Shown: positions 12,062-24,200 of the stretch, one piece after another
How the letters are laid out: each line of letters starts with the position of its first letter
Position numbering within the stretch: position 1 is the stretch's first letter
Assembly: GCA_022453515.1 (NCBI GenBank)
Contig: JAJNNY010000039.1
Location: 248,001 to 312,000, forward strand
DNA: 64,000 bases
Source: Astrocystis sublimbata
Taxonomy: Eukaryota; Ascomycota; Sordariomycetes; Xylariales; Xylariaceae
Reading direction: 5' to 3'
Made by a program: the position numbers and the translations under genes
The notes under the pieces: generated by a model
Databases searched by the model: none
What the model was told of the DNA's origin: nothing
What the model saw: the letters and a program-made list of their open reading frames with translations, nothing else

Positions 12062-13412
12062 CCCACCAGACCCAGCGATCGTGGAGGGAAAGTATACCTA
12101 AAGTGAGCTTTTCAGAAGGACATTGTGATTAAATAGGTAGGCACCTAAGTAAACAATCCGTGACATGCACGGAAGACACGAGCTTTATAGCCAAACTTTC
12201 GTAACACCTGCATCACAATATGCTCCATGTGACTCGAGTGGGCATGCTTGGGGTGCAGCAGTAGGTGCCTCCAAGCGTTTGCGGCTCGATAAGCCACCGA
12301 TAAGCCTATCGAGCCTATAATACCCTTGATGCTTACCTCTTTAGGCATACTGCAGGACCTATCTCCTGAAGAGCTAAACCCCCAATGGGAATTAGATACC
12401 CTTTTCGGTGCCCGGTCGGCTTCATTTCAATTGTTCAATTCCGCAGCTGGAGGTGACATGTCACCTTGAAAACTTGAACCGCGGAACCCTGCATCGGAAT
12501 TTCATCTACCTCAACAGTTCTGAACATTAATAATGTTATACAACTCGTACTGGGAAGGAATATTCACCTGCAGACCAGCTTGTCACAAAATGAAGAACCA
12601 ACGCCTCAAAGATGAACATGACCATTTGCTGGCTACGAAATGTTATATTCAATTGCAAGGCAACTCCCACAAATGACGTTGATTATATCCCTTTCTGGCG
12701 ATCTTCTCAAGACTCAGGGGAAGTGTTTTTAAAAGATCACACATGACAAGTGGAACTAGGTAGGTAGCTCTCTGCTACACAATCAAGTGTTGAGAAAGCT
12801 GATTGTTGACTGTTGTCGGCTAGCGGCCTGTTCTATTGATATGCGTGACATCTAACCTAAACTCTAGATGAGGCTTATGCAATACCGCAGTGTGGTCTTT
12901 GGACTTCTCTTCAATTTTGTTCATTTTCAGCGTACTCCCCATGCTACCTACCTCCCTAGACATTTTGGGATCTGCCAGTGCCTAATTAGTCAATCTACTA
13001 ACATCGGAGCCATACTATAACCGGCTCGACAGGTGTGTCGTGTGCGTGCTTCTCATGGAGTCCCTTATCACTGGGTCGGCACCCTACGGTAGTATTTGCC
13101 CGAGATCGTGCTTACCTACCTAAGGTATATGCCGAGACGGTCTGGTGCACAAGAACTTGGGGAAAGGCCGTCAGCATCATGTAGAACATTTCCGCTTGCC
13201 GTCAGTGTCTTCCACAAAAGTATTGTTTTGATAGGGCACGTCACGACTCACAATGACTGAAAGCAGTTCGAAGGTGCGACGCTGAGCAAGCCAACTTCCT
13301 TCCGCTGTATGATAATATAATATCATATGACGTACGTAGCTTTTCCCTCCAAGTTTACAACAACATTCCAACTTAGTGTTTGTATGAACTTTTGGTCACA
13401 GAGCTTACAACA
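12048..13412. other. divergent intergenic region, NAGS / amidase
   Basis: About 1.4 kb between two divergently transcribed genes, so it should hold both promoters. It contains several copies of an ACCTA/TAGGT motif (for example near 12131, 12760, 12942 and 13110). No gene is recognisable. Confidence 0.35.
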
Positions 13413-15694
13413 ATGCCTCCAACAATGCCTCCAACACTCGACACTCGCATGCCCAACTGCAATGGAATCGATATCGAAGAAGCCACCATCACCAAGTTGC
13501 AGAATAGGATGCAAGACGGCATATTTACGTCGGAGGACTTGACTAAATGCTACCTTGAGAGAACGGCAAGGCTCAATGGCGCTCTAAAGTTGGCTTCTCA
13601 GATTCACTTTGGTATAGAGACAAATACTTATGCCTAGCAACAGAGCAATCATCGAGACCAACCCCGACGCTTTGGCCATCGCTCGTCGGAGAGACACGGA
13701 AAGAAAGCGCTCTCACGTTCGCGGCCCGCTTCATGGCATCCCTTTTTATGTCAAAGACGTAAGCACCGGCTTCTGGGAACGTGCTAGTTCGGTGCGTGGT
13801 GCGTGGTTCTGATGCCTCCGGGTAGAATATTGCTACGAAGGACAAGATGCAAACAACAGCAGGGTCTACGAGTGAGCACGCGCACTTCAACATGCTGTTT
13901 AAATGTGCGCACGCTGATGCTATCCAATACAGTGCTCATCGGAGCCAAGGTTCCCGACGACGCCAATGTCGTCAAGCTGCTCCGCAACGAGGGCGCCGTG
14001 CTCTTAGGGCACGCGAACATGTCCGAATGGGCATCTATGAGAGCAAGCTATTAGTACCAAGCCCAAGTTCTTGATTACCTGGAACATCGCAGATACTGAC
14101 TATCATAGTGCCGAGGCATATTCGAGTCGGGGCGGCCAAATGCGAAATCCGTACAATTTCGCTGAGAATCCGGGGGGCTCGAGCTCTGGTCCCGCTGCCG
14201 CCGTTGCCACGAACATGTGTGCGTTTAGTATCGGTACCGAAACAGACTCAAGTGCAAGTGGTATCCCGGCATATGAACAATGGCCGTGCTCTTGGGACAT
14301 GTTAATTGACTTGCGTAGATCATACTGCCAGCAGATCGAATGGGGGTTGTAGGCTTAAAGCCCACAGTTGGACGAACCTCATGCGAGGGGGTGATCCCAG
14401 AATCCCACACTTACGATACCGTGGGCGTCATCGCACGCACTGTTATGGATGCAGCAATGGTCCTGGACGTCATCTCTCAGTCCCCGAGGTGATTGCTAAG
14501 TCTACTGTTCGGTGGCAATTAGAGCTGATGTCAGTGTCATAGCTTCTTGTCAAAGCAAATCCAGGCTATCATGGATCCGTCTCCGAGGTAATTACTAAGT
14601 ATATCTTTCGGTGATAATCAGAACTGATGACAGTGTCATAGCGCCCTGTCTAATGATATCGCTGCTCGAGAAATTCTGAGAGGGGCGCGATTTGGCATAC
14701 CGTGGAAACAGATATGGGAGCATGCGGCCAGAAACGAATCTACAAAGGGACAGTATCAATATTTTCTAAAAGTGGTCAAAAAGATTCAGAGACGCGGAGT
14801 AAAGGTTTTCCGTGTAGAAATACCTAGCGCCAGCGAACTATATCCAGTTAATGGCGGATGGGATTGGTATGAAGTCTACCGCTTCGATATGCATGACCGC
14901 TGACAGATCTAGGGACTATCCGTCGAAAATTGGACACCCGGAGCATTCGGCGTACACGGTAGTAAAAACCGACTTCTACAACGACCTTAAGAAGTACTTG
15001 GCGGGCCTGGTCACCAATCCGAATAACATCCGAAGTCTTGAAGATGTAGTCGAGTACAACATCAAACACACCGAGAAGGAAGGCGGAGTCCCAGGAACGC
15101 ATCCAGCATGGCCAACAGGCCAAGACGGTTTTGACAAGTGCCTGGCATTGAAAGGTATTGAGGGCGACACGTATAAGACTGCACGGCTTTACGTCCGAGG
15201 AAAGACACGGGACGAAGGGATCGACGAGGCTCTAGTACCTGTATATAGAGGTAAGCCTTTGGATGGCTTGCTCGTACCCGTACAAGCAGACGGTGGCGTT
15301 GCAACGGAGATAGCTGCCCAAGCAGGTGAGTTGGTTATACTTAAGTAAACCTTTATTTACGGATAGGCAATTCCTGACATCAATTAGGGTATCCAATGAT
15401 CACGATCCCAGTCAATACAAGCGCCGTTGGTAGGTTAGATTATCCCCGAAACACGGTGTAGCCTATTGACAGTCTTCAGGAGTTCCGTACGGACTGGCGA
15501 TTATCCAGGCAGCTTCCAAAGAGGACCAACTAGTAAAATACGCCGCAGCCATTGAAGCGATTGTAGGTCATCGCCCGCGACCGCTCTTCCGACACCAGCA
15601 CGTCGACAAGTGGATATATGTTGGCATACCGCCGGAGGAAAAGGAAAGTGACACAGCTTCACCGCGCTTCAAGGGTAAAAATAAAGTTTGGTGA
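13413..15694 (+). CDS. amidase-signature family hydrolase
   Basis: Amidase-signature enzymes hydrolyse C-N amide bonds with a Ser-cisSer-Lys triad. No single long frame exists, but eleven exons join in phase: 13413-13588, 13644-13758, 13826-13871, 13933-14053, 14109-14253, 14319-14488, 14543-14587, 14642-14866, 14913-15325, 15388-15429 and 15480-15694, about 570 residues. Visible motifs are GPLHGIPFYVKD (Lys), NPGGSSSGPAAAV (cis-Ser), GTETDSS followed by IILPADRMGVVGLKP (nucleophile Ser), WDWDYPSKIGHPE, NIKHTEKEGG, GTHPAWPTGQDGFDK and GYPMITIPV. The 45-bp exon 7 is part of a tandem exon-intron duplication and may be optional. The intron after GTETDSS has a GC donor. The protein resembles fungal proteins annotated as amidases or GatA-like; the substrate is unknown. 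The choice between the ATGs at 13413 and 13425 is uncertain. Confidence 0.82.
14489..14641 (+). repeat. 99-bp tandem duplication of an exon end plus intron
   Basis: Two 54-bp introns (14489-14542 and 14588-14641) start exactly 99 bp apart. They align without gaps with 11 differences by my count, including shared ends (CCGAG before the donor, CAGTGTCATAG at the acceptor). The 45 bp between them still resembles the end of the preceding exon. The second copy therefore forms a 15-codon cassette exon that keeps the reading frame. Confidence 0.85.
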
Positions 15695-16584
15695 GGTTAA
15701 GACGAAAGTCCTACAATATGTTACCACGAAGAGCCTTACTCAGGGACCAGGATTATCCATCAGAAATGGACACTTGACAGCATGCTAGGTTGACGAATTA
15801 TTCATAGCGGCAGCCTCCTCTTCAAATAGAGCTTGCGCCATACTTGCTTAGCCATGCACCGCAAGTTTCCATAGAGACTTTCATTGTACTCCTATGCCGC
15901 TTACATGCCCTTCCCCTACTGATGCAGGATCTGTGCCCTGAGCTCGGAGATATCTACCTAAGTTTCTCCCTTGCCACTTGGAAAAATTCTGTAGTCGATC
16001 AACTAATATCAACTAAGTGATAGGCAATTAATGACACTTACCTAATCATGCAAGGATTGCCACAATGGATTGGCGGCAGAGGAACTTGTACAATGGGTTC
16101 TATGGCCATATGGTGTTTGCTGCCAACACCTTGCCGCCTCAGCTTCTTCAGCCTTTTGACAATAGGGATGTGGGTGAAACTCGCACTATTACTAACCATT
16201 TGAAGGCGGCGCCAAACAACGCGTTTTGGTTTGTTGAAGATAGACCAAAAAGTACATCGACTTATTACGTAATACCTAGGTGGAGGAGTAGCAAACACGC
16301 CGCCGACATCGAGTCCATGCACTCTCATACATTAAGTACATTCACTCATCCAGCTCACCTACCAGTACCTGCCCTGGTGGCAAGCAGGCGCGCTTCGACC
16401 ACGATCATGATAAATATTCCGCCTCCCTCCCTCCACTGACTGGCCTCATCCAATCGCAAAATCCACGAAGCTCATGACTTGATCCTTTCCTTTACCTTTG
16501 CCTTTTTCTTTGACAACTTCAATTGCTGCCCAGTTTCTTCCTTACCCCACGTGCATATCCTTAATATTCAAACCACCTTTAGCA
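15695..16584. other. intergenic, amidase to GMC oxidoreductase
   Basis: About 0.9 kb including the amidase 3' region and the GMC gene promoter. A 124-codon open frame at 16065-16439 has no family resemblance. No gene is called. Confidence 0.35.
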
Positions 16585-19018
16585 ATGAAGGTCCGCGTTG
16601 CTTACTTGCTTTGCGTTCATGTGCTTTTCTGGACCGTGTTCGGAGTCCAGATCTTCCCGAATCAAGACGGTTCCTTGCCCCTCCGGAGAAGCTACGATTA
16701 CATCGTTGTTGGCTCTGGGATCGGCGGCCTCGTGGTCGCGAACCGACTCTCTGAAGATGCTTCTGGTGCGTGTTGATTACTACCTACCTACCAACACTAC
16801 TCACTCATATGAAAAAACCCGCTAATTCTTACATGTTAAGTCTCGGTTTTGCTCATAGAAGCTGGAGAGCTGTAAGTGAAGTGCCCTTCCTTCTTTCCAT
16901 CTTGCGCCACAACTCCAAGTCCAGCCAAGTCTAATACTCTCTGTGCGCCAAATTAGCGATGACCGCGCGGAGGACGTGACGGTGCCTGGTAACATCGGGC
17001 AAGAAGATCCCGTCCGCTACGAGTGGTCCATGACGACGACGCCGCAGGAATTCCTCGACAACCAGACGCGGACGTTCCCTCAAGGAAAAGCCGTCGGCGG
17101 CAGTAGTATCATGAATGGCATGTGCTGGACCAGGGGCTCGGCGCCAGACTACGACGCCTGGAGAAACTTGGGCAATCCCGGCTGGGGATGGTCGGATTTG
17201 CTGCCGTATTTTCTCAAGGTATGAATGAAGCTCCTTCGAGTCCCTAGATCTGCTGTAGCTTCATGCTGATGTGTTTGTCGATGGGTTAGTCTGAGAACTA
17301 CACGATGCACAGCAATGTATCGTTGCAAGATTCGCTACGTGTGGTACCTGCGCATGGCGCGCACAACAATCGAGGGCCTGTCGAGGTTGGCTTTTCGCGC
17401 TATATTTATAATCAGACCTGTGCGTGCTCAAGCCAAGTCTCTGTGTGGTCCGTCAGCACGATCAGCTAATATCCAGTTATGATTGCAGACAACTTCCTCC
17501 GCGGTATCCAGGAGCTTGGCATACCCATCACTGATGATCTCAACACAGGGGACGGCACAGGCGCGAGCTTGGTTCCAGCTAGTCTTGCGGCGAGCAATCA
17601 ATCGCGATCCGATGCTCGTGTGGCGTATTTCGATCCCGTCGCATCCCGTGATAATTTCGAATTGCTGACCAGTCACACCGTTACACGGATTCTCGCTGAT
17701 GTTGCCCGCAATTGGACGTCTCATACGCCTCCCCCTGGGCCGAGAGACTTGCCGGGTCGAGTAGTCGCTAGGGGTGTCGAGGTAAAGTAGAATCTCACAA
17801 AAGTTGATGAGAAGTGTCGGTTTTTTTGCTGACCTTTCATGTCTAGATTGCAGCTGATTCGACCGGACCGAGATACAATGTCTCCTGCAGAAGGGAAGTC
17901 ATTGTGGCCGCAGGAGCCATTTCATCACCTGTCTTGCTCCAGATTTCTGGGTTTGGGCCAGCTGAGTATTTGCGCAACATCGGTGTGGATGTCCTGGTCG
18001 ATCTGCCCGGAGTTGGCAGCAACCTGCAAGACCACCCCATGGTCCAACCCGAGTACCTATGTGAGAACGAGACTGTGCCCCGTTCATGTCATGTCATACT
18101 GATGCGATGCTAGATACGGCGCCGGATGTCTTTTCGGCCCGGGATATCGTGGGTGACATGAGGGAAAGCGTCAAAGCCGAGTACTTCGCCAACCGCACTG
18201 GGCCATGGACCGCGACGATGGTGAATGCCGTAGCGTTTCCGGCGTTCAATGAGATCGAGCAAGTCGTCCATCTGATCACCAACGAAACGGACCCGAATCT
18301 CCCATCCACGTACGACGATTCATTGCGCGCAGGTTACGCCACGCAGCAGCGCGAGGTACGCGCTTTGCTCTCGCACACCGATGTCCCTGCCTACGAACTG
18401 ATGGCGACGTCCTGGGGTCAACTGGCCGTCAGTGTGATGCACATGCTTTCTCGAGGTACAGTCCGTGCGCGTTCGTCGTCCATCTTCGACGATGAGCCAC
18501 CGATTATCGATTCGCGACTGTGTTCGCATCCGTTCGACTGCGAGATCTTGCGGCTGGGCCTCGAGTTGAACGACCGTCTTATCGCTACCGATGCCATGAC
18601 TGCGCTACTCCCAGTTCCGCCGGCGGGCCTCGGGACACAAGATCTCCGGAATCGGACAGCGTTGATGGATACGCTTAAAGGCATGGTCCACACGGAATTC
18701 CACCCCTCGGGCACGGCTGCCATGATGCCGCGCGACGTTGGGGGTGTTGTCGATACGGAACTTCGGGTTTACGGAACCAAGAACTTGAGGGTTGTTGATG
18801 CGAGCATCATGCCGCTTATCCCCAGTGGTCATATCCAGGCTGCGGTATATGCTATCGCTGAGAAGGTATGTTCGCTTGTTGCTTGTCTTGTGGTGGGCTT
18901 GTCGGCTTGTGTCAGTTACTAACAGTGTGAGTAGGCTGCAGATATCATCAAGTCAGACTACCGAAGAAATAATCCAGCTCCGGAGTACTCCCAACCGCTT
19001 ATCCAGCCGGGCCAATAG
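16585..19018 (+). CDS. secreted GMC-family FAD oxidoreductase
   Basis: GMC flavoproteins oxidise alcohols or sugars. Exons: 16585-16765, 16841-16871, 16957-17218, 17290-17419, about 17477-17781, 17847-18060, 18114-18865 and 18935-19018, about 650 residues. MKVRVAYLLCVHVLFWTVFG looks like a signal peptide. The FAD dinucleotide fold follows: YDYIVVGSGIGGLVVANRLSE, then LLIEAGE. GGSSIMNGMCWTRGS and AGAISSPVLLQISGFGP are the two GMC signatures. The C-terminus has FHPSGTAAM and SGHIQAAVYAIAEK with the catalytic His positions. The fifth exon could instead start at 17489; both acceptors keep frame. It is probably an aryl-alcohol or choline-type dehydrogenase/oxidase relative, but the substrate cannot be assigned. 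Confidence 0.92.
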
Positions 19019-20015
19019 CGAGCCCGTTAATAGAGGGCACGCGTGAGCTCTCGAATCTCGGCGTTCCTTTAACCGGACGCATACTGCCTCTTCGTTAGAA
19101 AGACGTGGCGGGTTCATGATTAAGCGCCACATCTCACTCAACCATTGATAGAAGCCTCTCGTATATGTTGAGCTGTTGTTCAGCTCAGTTGATATTGGCC
19201 GGTGCTTTTCCTGCGTAGTTAGCGATGATTTTAGACAGCTTGGTAATACCATTAGAATAATCAAAATTATAATCCATAATCACTTGTTGAGCTTGAGTCA
19301 GCCACGTTGTACGAACATTTCGTATTGTGTGGCACCGAAGCCTCTTTTACGGTACCTGAGCACCTTAAGTAGCTTGTTGAGTCATCGAGCTTCATGCATC
19401 CGAGTGTTGAACCTGCCCGTGCCATGCAGTCGCTGTTCCATCGTTGGGTCATGACAGAAGCTCACTTCAAGGTTGTGCATCTAAAATTTGGCAAGGCACG
19501 ACATCACGAGAGATGCAGTGAAGACGGACACTCGGTCTTGCGTAGCCAATTCATTAGAGACATATCTGATATATCAAACATATCTCACATTAAGCAAAGT
19601 ATGTTGAAATTATTTGCGAAGGGTCCTGTCACATGTGCTTCCAATCCCAGCTACAAATAGATTCAATTCGGCCTGCTGCCTAATCGGAAGGACCTATCAA
19701 AGACATTGCTGTTGGATTCACTGCAGGCTGGTACAGGGATGACGTTGCAATATTGCGCCTGTCGCAAAGGTAAGAACGAAAGTTTGACTGTGCCTTTGAT
19801 GATGTTTGATGGTCTTGTCAATGGGCACTGTGAAGATGCTCGTTCTTGCCTATCGTATTCAACATCGAATTTTGGAAACCCCATCCCCCACCCAAAGCGA
19901 GAGTGAGTCATCCGATTTTTTGATTGGGCAGTCTCCTGGCGCCTGCCTTGCCCCCCAGCAACTGGGGGCCCCACCTTGCACAATCAGCCAGGCAGCAGCC
20001 CAGCCCTCCCGGGCC

Positions 20016-20023
20016 TATAAATA
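20016..20023 (+). promoter_or_regulatory. TATA box of an orphan promoter
   Basis: TATAAATA sits in GC-rich sequence, with an inverted CCAAT (ATTGG) at about 19922 and a strongly pyrimidine-rich leader from about 20035 to 20080, the layout of a strong fungal promoter. The only frame after it (20222-20404) is short and unconvincing, so the transcript is unidentified. Confidence 0.35.
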
Positions 20024-21226
20024 TGTGGCCTGCCTCCCACTCTCTCAGCTTTCTCTTTTCCTTTTCTTCTTCATACTTACCTTGAGGGACTATTTGAAGC
20101 TCCAGAATTTCGAATAGTAAGACAGGAGACCTGCATTGCACATCGCGGAGTTGACTGTCCTGTATTATCCTTCGGGATCGTACTCCTCGCAATTTTTGAT
20201 TCTCAACACTCCATTTTCATTGTGTGCTCTGCCTTGTGCAGGGCCATAAGGAAGATGATCTCCTGGCCGCTTGTGATACTCCATCCCCAGCGGAGTGTCG
20301 CCCTCGTGCGATGTTCCCAAGTGATGCTGCCCGATCGTAGAATAGCCGTATGGTTATCTGGGCATTCCGTGAGTGTAGCATCGCGCGGAAGCATTGCATT
20401 TTAAATGACGTTCTATATTGATATTCGTTATTGATGTTGCACGCGCCATGTCACCAGAAGCAGTAATACCTGTTGGCCATCTGGACCGGACTCCAGCTGA
20501 GGTGTCCAGGGCCCCTAGGCCCCAAGCATGAAGTAAATACACATCCATAATTACGTATACGCTTGGAATTCATGCAGCTGAAGAGCAGCGACCAGGCTTG
20601 GTGGAGAGGGAGGTGATTCGCTCACTCCCAAAGGGAAGATGCAGCACCATCATGTATGTGAAGCAGGTACCCAATCACATTGGTGAGCCATATCAATTCG
20701 ACAAGTCGAGGCACTGAATCGCGCATCCGCTGAGCTGTGTTTCTTTCCCCAAAATTCCCCTTCCACTGGGCGAGCCCATTCGCAGGGCCCTCCGTCCTAT
20801 CTACGAATGAATGCGGGCGCATAATGCGACGCACCGCACGCACAGCTCCGAGAGGGCGTCGTGCGGCTCGAGAAGCGGTGAGGGTCTAGTGGCCTAGTGG
20901 CCGCGAATTGCCTCCTCAGGCAGGCTTTTACATCACATACTTCGGACGGGCGCGCTGGACTGGGGCGGTGGGCGGACGCCAATTACGCAGCCATTGTTTT
21001 GTTTTTTTTCTGTTGACGTCTCGTTTCAAGCTATGATGTATGCTTAAATTCTGTCATGCCATCGTCATCACTGAAAAAAGCACAATGTATCCAAAACGCA
21101 GCCAGCAGCGCGCGAGTGACTAATAATAAAAATACATACCAATGCCGAGCGGCCCCTCAAAAACTGGGTACGATTTCACATGCGCGGGACTGGGAGGCGA
21201 GGCGAGCAGGCTCAGTGGTATGTATA

Positions 21227-21253
21227 CTACATAGTACTGTATGTACTATGTAG
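21227..21253. repeat. perfect 11-bp inverted repeat, 5-bp loop
   Basis: CTACATAGTAC at 21227-21237 is the reverse complement of GTACTATGTAG at 21243-21253. It lies in non-coding sequence and no function is evident. Confidence 0.6.
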
Positions 21254-24200
21254 GTAGGCGATGGCACCTAAGGTATGGTTCAATTCACGGATCATTGTGG
21301 GCGAGCCTGGGGATGAATGACGGCAAGGAGCAGGCAGACTCGGGAGTCTGCTCGTCAGCCTACTAGACCCTGTACCGTAGATGGCGGGTTACGATATCTG
21401 AGACAGAGATCTTGACTCCTTCGCTGGGGGGGCGCCGGCCGTTTCGCGTCTGACATGGGATGCGACAATCTCAATCCGCCATCGCGCTTGGTCTCTCGCT
21501 GCCCAGCGCTGCCTGTCACTCATGTGCATCAGGAAGTGTAGCAGCAGTCAGCGGACGAGAAACGCCAACCCGCCCTCGAGGTCCAGGCAGAAAGATCATC
21601 ATATGACGAATGGACGAATTCGAAGCATTGCATAGGTGACACGACAGACGGACTGCCCTGCCATTCGCTAACGCACCTCGAGCACACACAGGAGGGCCAG
21701 CGATAGCTAATCAGATAGGCGTAACCGTCATCATCTAATACTTCTCCTAATACACAAGAGTGTAGATACTACAGTAGATAGGACATGGTCGATCGAGGCG
21801 CTATTTAAGACCTTAGCTGGCGTGTTATCGTCCGACCTTTCATCATTGCACAATGGTCGCCTACTAGGCAGATATGTAATCATATTTGGTGTATGCATGA
21901 ATCAGTCCGACTGTAGCGTTTGGTCCAACCCTGTTGCTGGCGAGACAGTCCGTCGCCAATCACGCTGAAAATAAGTACAGTACATATGAGCTATCGAAAA
22001 GTGCTTGTGTCCTTGCGACGCAAATGTTCGGGAGGGAGAGAGGGATATCTACCCGCATGAAAGATTGGCCTTTTAATACTATAGGGTCACGATGGCAATA
22101 ATGACACAGATTTGCCCCTCTCCAATTATTCCCTACCACAGAGCCGATGCTGGACCTGCACGTAAGACCGAAGTTGACAAACTCTCGGGTGTTCTATGGC
22201 CTCCGATAGGCCAACTTCGTTCGTTTCGCCGCCATCTTCAGTGTTGAGAAGCAGGTTTGGAGACGCTGACTGAGAATCGTCTTGTCACCAACTTAAAAGC
22301 TCGAAAATGAGATCGGAAGGAGAAGCTTCGATAGCATACTACGTTAAATTCAATAATAATGTTGCCACTTGATAGCGCTATGTTGGTAGATGAATGCCGT
22401 TTGTGTGTGCTTCGGCAGCACAATGTTCGGTCGTCATATGTGAGGAGTATCGCATTCATTGTTACCCAACCCATCGCTGTGACCTAGTTAGCCTATGGTA
22501 CATTGCAGCCATGACCAGCGTTAGACTGGTGTACTTGAGGGTACGAAGTTGCCCCACTCTGCCAGAATAAAGCGCCCTGGCCGAGGCTGGCTTGGTCTTG
22601 TTCAAAGTTGATTTTGGTTAGACCATCTCGATGACAAGGGAGACGAATCTTGGGAATAATGGAGTAATTGCCCGTGCTGCGTGATCAAGGCCAATATGGA
22701 CAAGGACAAGGACAGGGGAAAAGCAGGGAAAGCTCCGCACTCGAGTACCGTCAATGATTGGCTGATAAGAAGTAGCGAACCAATGCGTACCACGTTTCTA
22801 GTATCTATCGGGACTAGCGTGTTTAGATTGATGAAAAGTAGAAAGGAGAGCAGCGAGAGCAGGGCGTGAATGTCTTTTGTCCTGAAGATGGTCATGGAAT
22901 GATCCCAGCCTCCTGTCCATCCCACCATGCCCACCTCTTAGTAGCGTATTCTTTGAGCACTTTAGGCGTCTTAGGTACCCCAATCAGAGGCCTTAGTGTT
23001 GGTAGACGATTTCGTACCTACAGTACATGCTAGCGGGCGTAGGCACGGGTACCTTCTGTCCATCTTCGCCTTCCAGGGTTCCAAGGGTGTGACTCCTGTC
23101 AGCATCCTGCATCAGGTTCCGTGTCTGCCTGGCTGCCTGGGGTCGGCCTATCGCACAAGAGGCAGCAGGCCAGGGAGAGGGGAGTATCATGTCTCTCATG
23201 TGAGCGCACTTGCACTCGCACCACTGCTCCTCTTTTCCCTCTCCCCTCCTCCATACCCATACCAAGCCAAATCTCACTCCCCCTCGCTTCGATATGTTCT
23301 GGCCGACTCAGCCAAAATCCTCATGTTTTAGATGGATAACATACCTACATCTACGCATGCACATCCCGGAGTCTGCATCGCTCCTTCCTTCGGATTCGTT
23401 GTTCACCCAAGATGGCCAATATCCTGTTGCGCGGTCCAAAGGGATGTGCACAGGCTTTTGATGGCTCCAGATGGTTTCTGTGGTTAAGCCATTTCATTTC
23501 ATTTATGCTCCTTTGTATAGTGTTGTTGTTCTTCTTTTCCTTTTCGTCTTGCACCCAAGACCAGCCGGCCTGAACCAGCCGCCATTGGTGGTGGAGGCTT
23601 ATCCGTTCCCAGTCGGTCCAGCCAGTACCTAGGTACCTACCAACCTTACTCCCGCACAGCAGCAGCAGCAGCCCTGAGATACCCCGCCCGGTCACGTTCG
23701 CCCGGCCGTCGTGATTGGCTGGCTCGCTGGCTGGCTGGCCCGCTGCGCGCTACCGCGTAAGGACACTGTTAGCCCGCCAGGTACAGCAGCACTCGCGGAA
23801 TTCCCATGGCGCCTCCCTCGCCCTCGGTCGCCCGTCTGTACTCTGGCTGTACGCTTCCCCTCAACACTGCAGGTGGCCTGTAACTCTGCGAAGGGGGTGC
23901 AGGTGGAAGCGATAGGCGAGATAGGGACGCAGTGGTCCTCGTGATCTCAGCATCACTCCCGGCCGCCGATGCAACCGGTTACTGGCAGTCCAGTAGATTT
24001 CCTTACTCCTCTTCTCTTCCGTTGCTCATTCTGCTCTGCCCCGGCTCGTCGTTTGACGCCGGTCTTCTGAGTGCGATCGTTCCGTAAGAGTGTACTTGGT
24101 CAGGTATCCATCCAACTCCTAGCCCGGGCATGGGCTGGGTGCCGGCACGCACATACCACACTGCCTGCACCTCCTCTCATAACCTTACCTGGATGGGGTA

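Noticed and set aside
13413..15694. Amidase region first looked like a pseudogene with many stops and frame changes
   Set aside because: Every break coincides with a short intron whose removal restores the family motifs in phase, so the gene appears intact.
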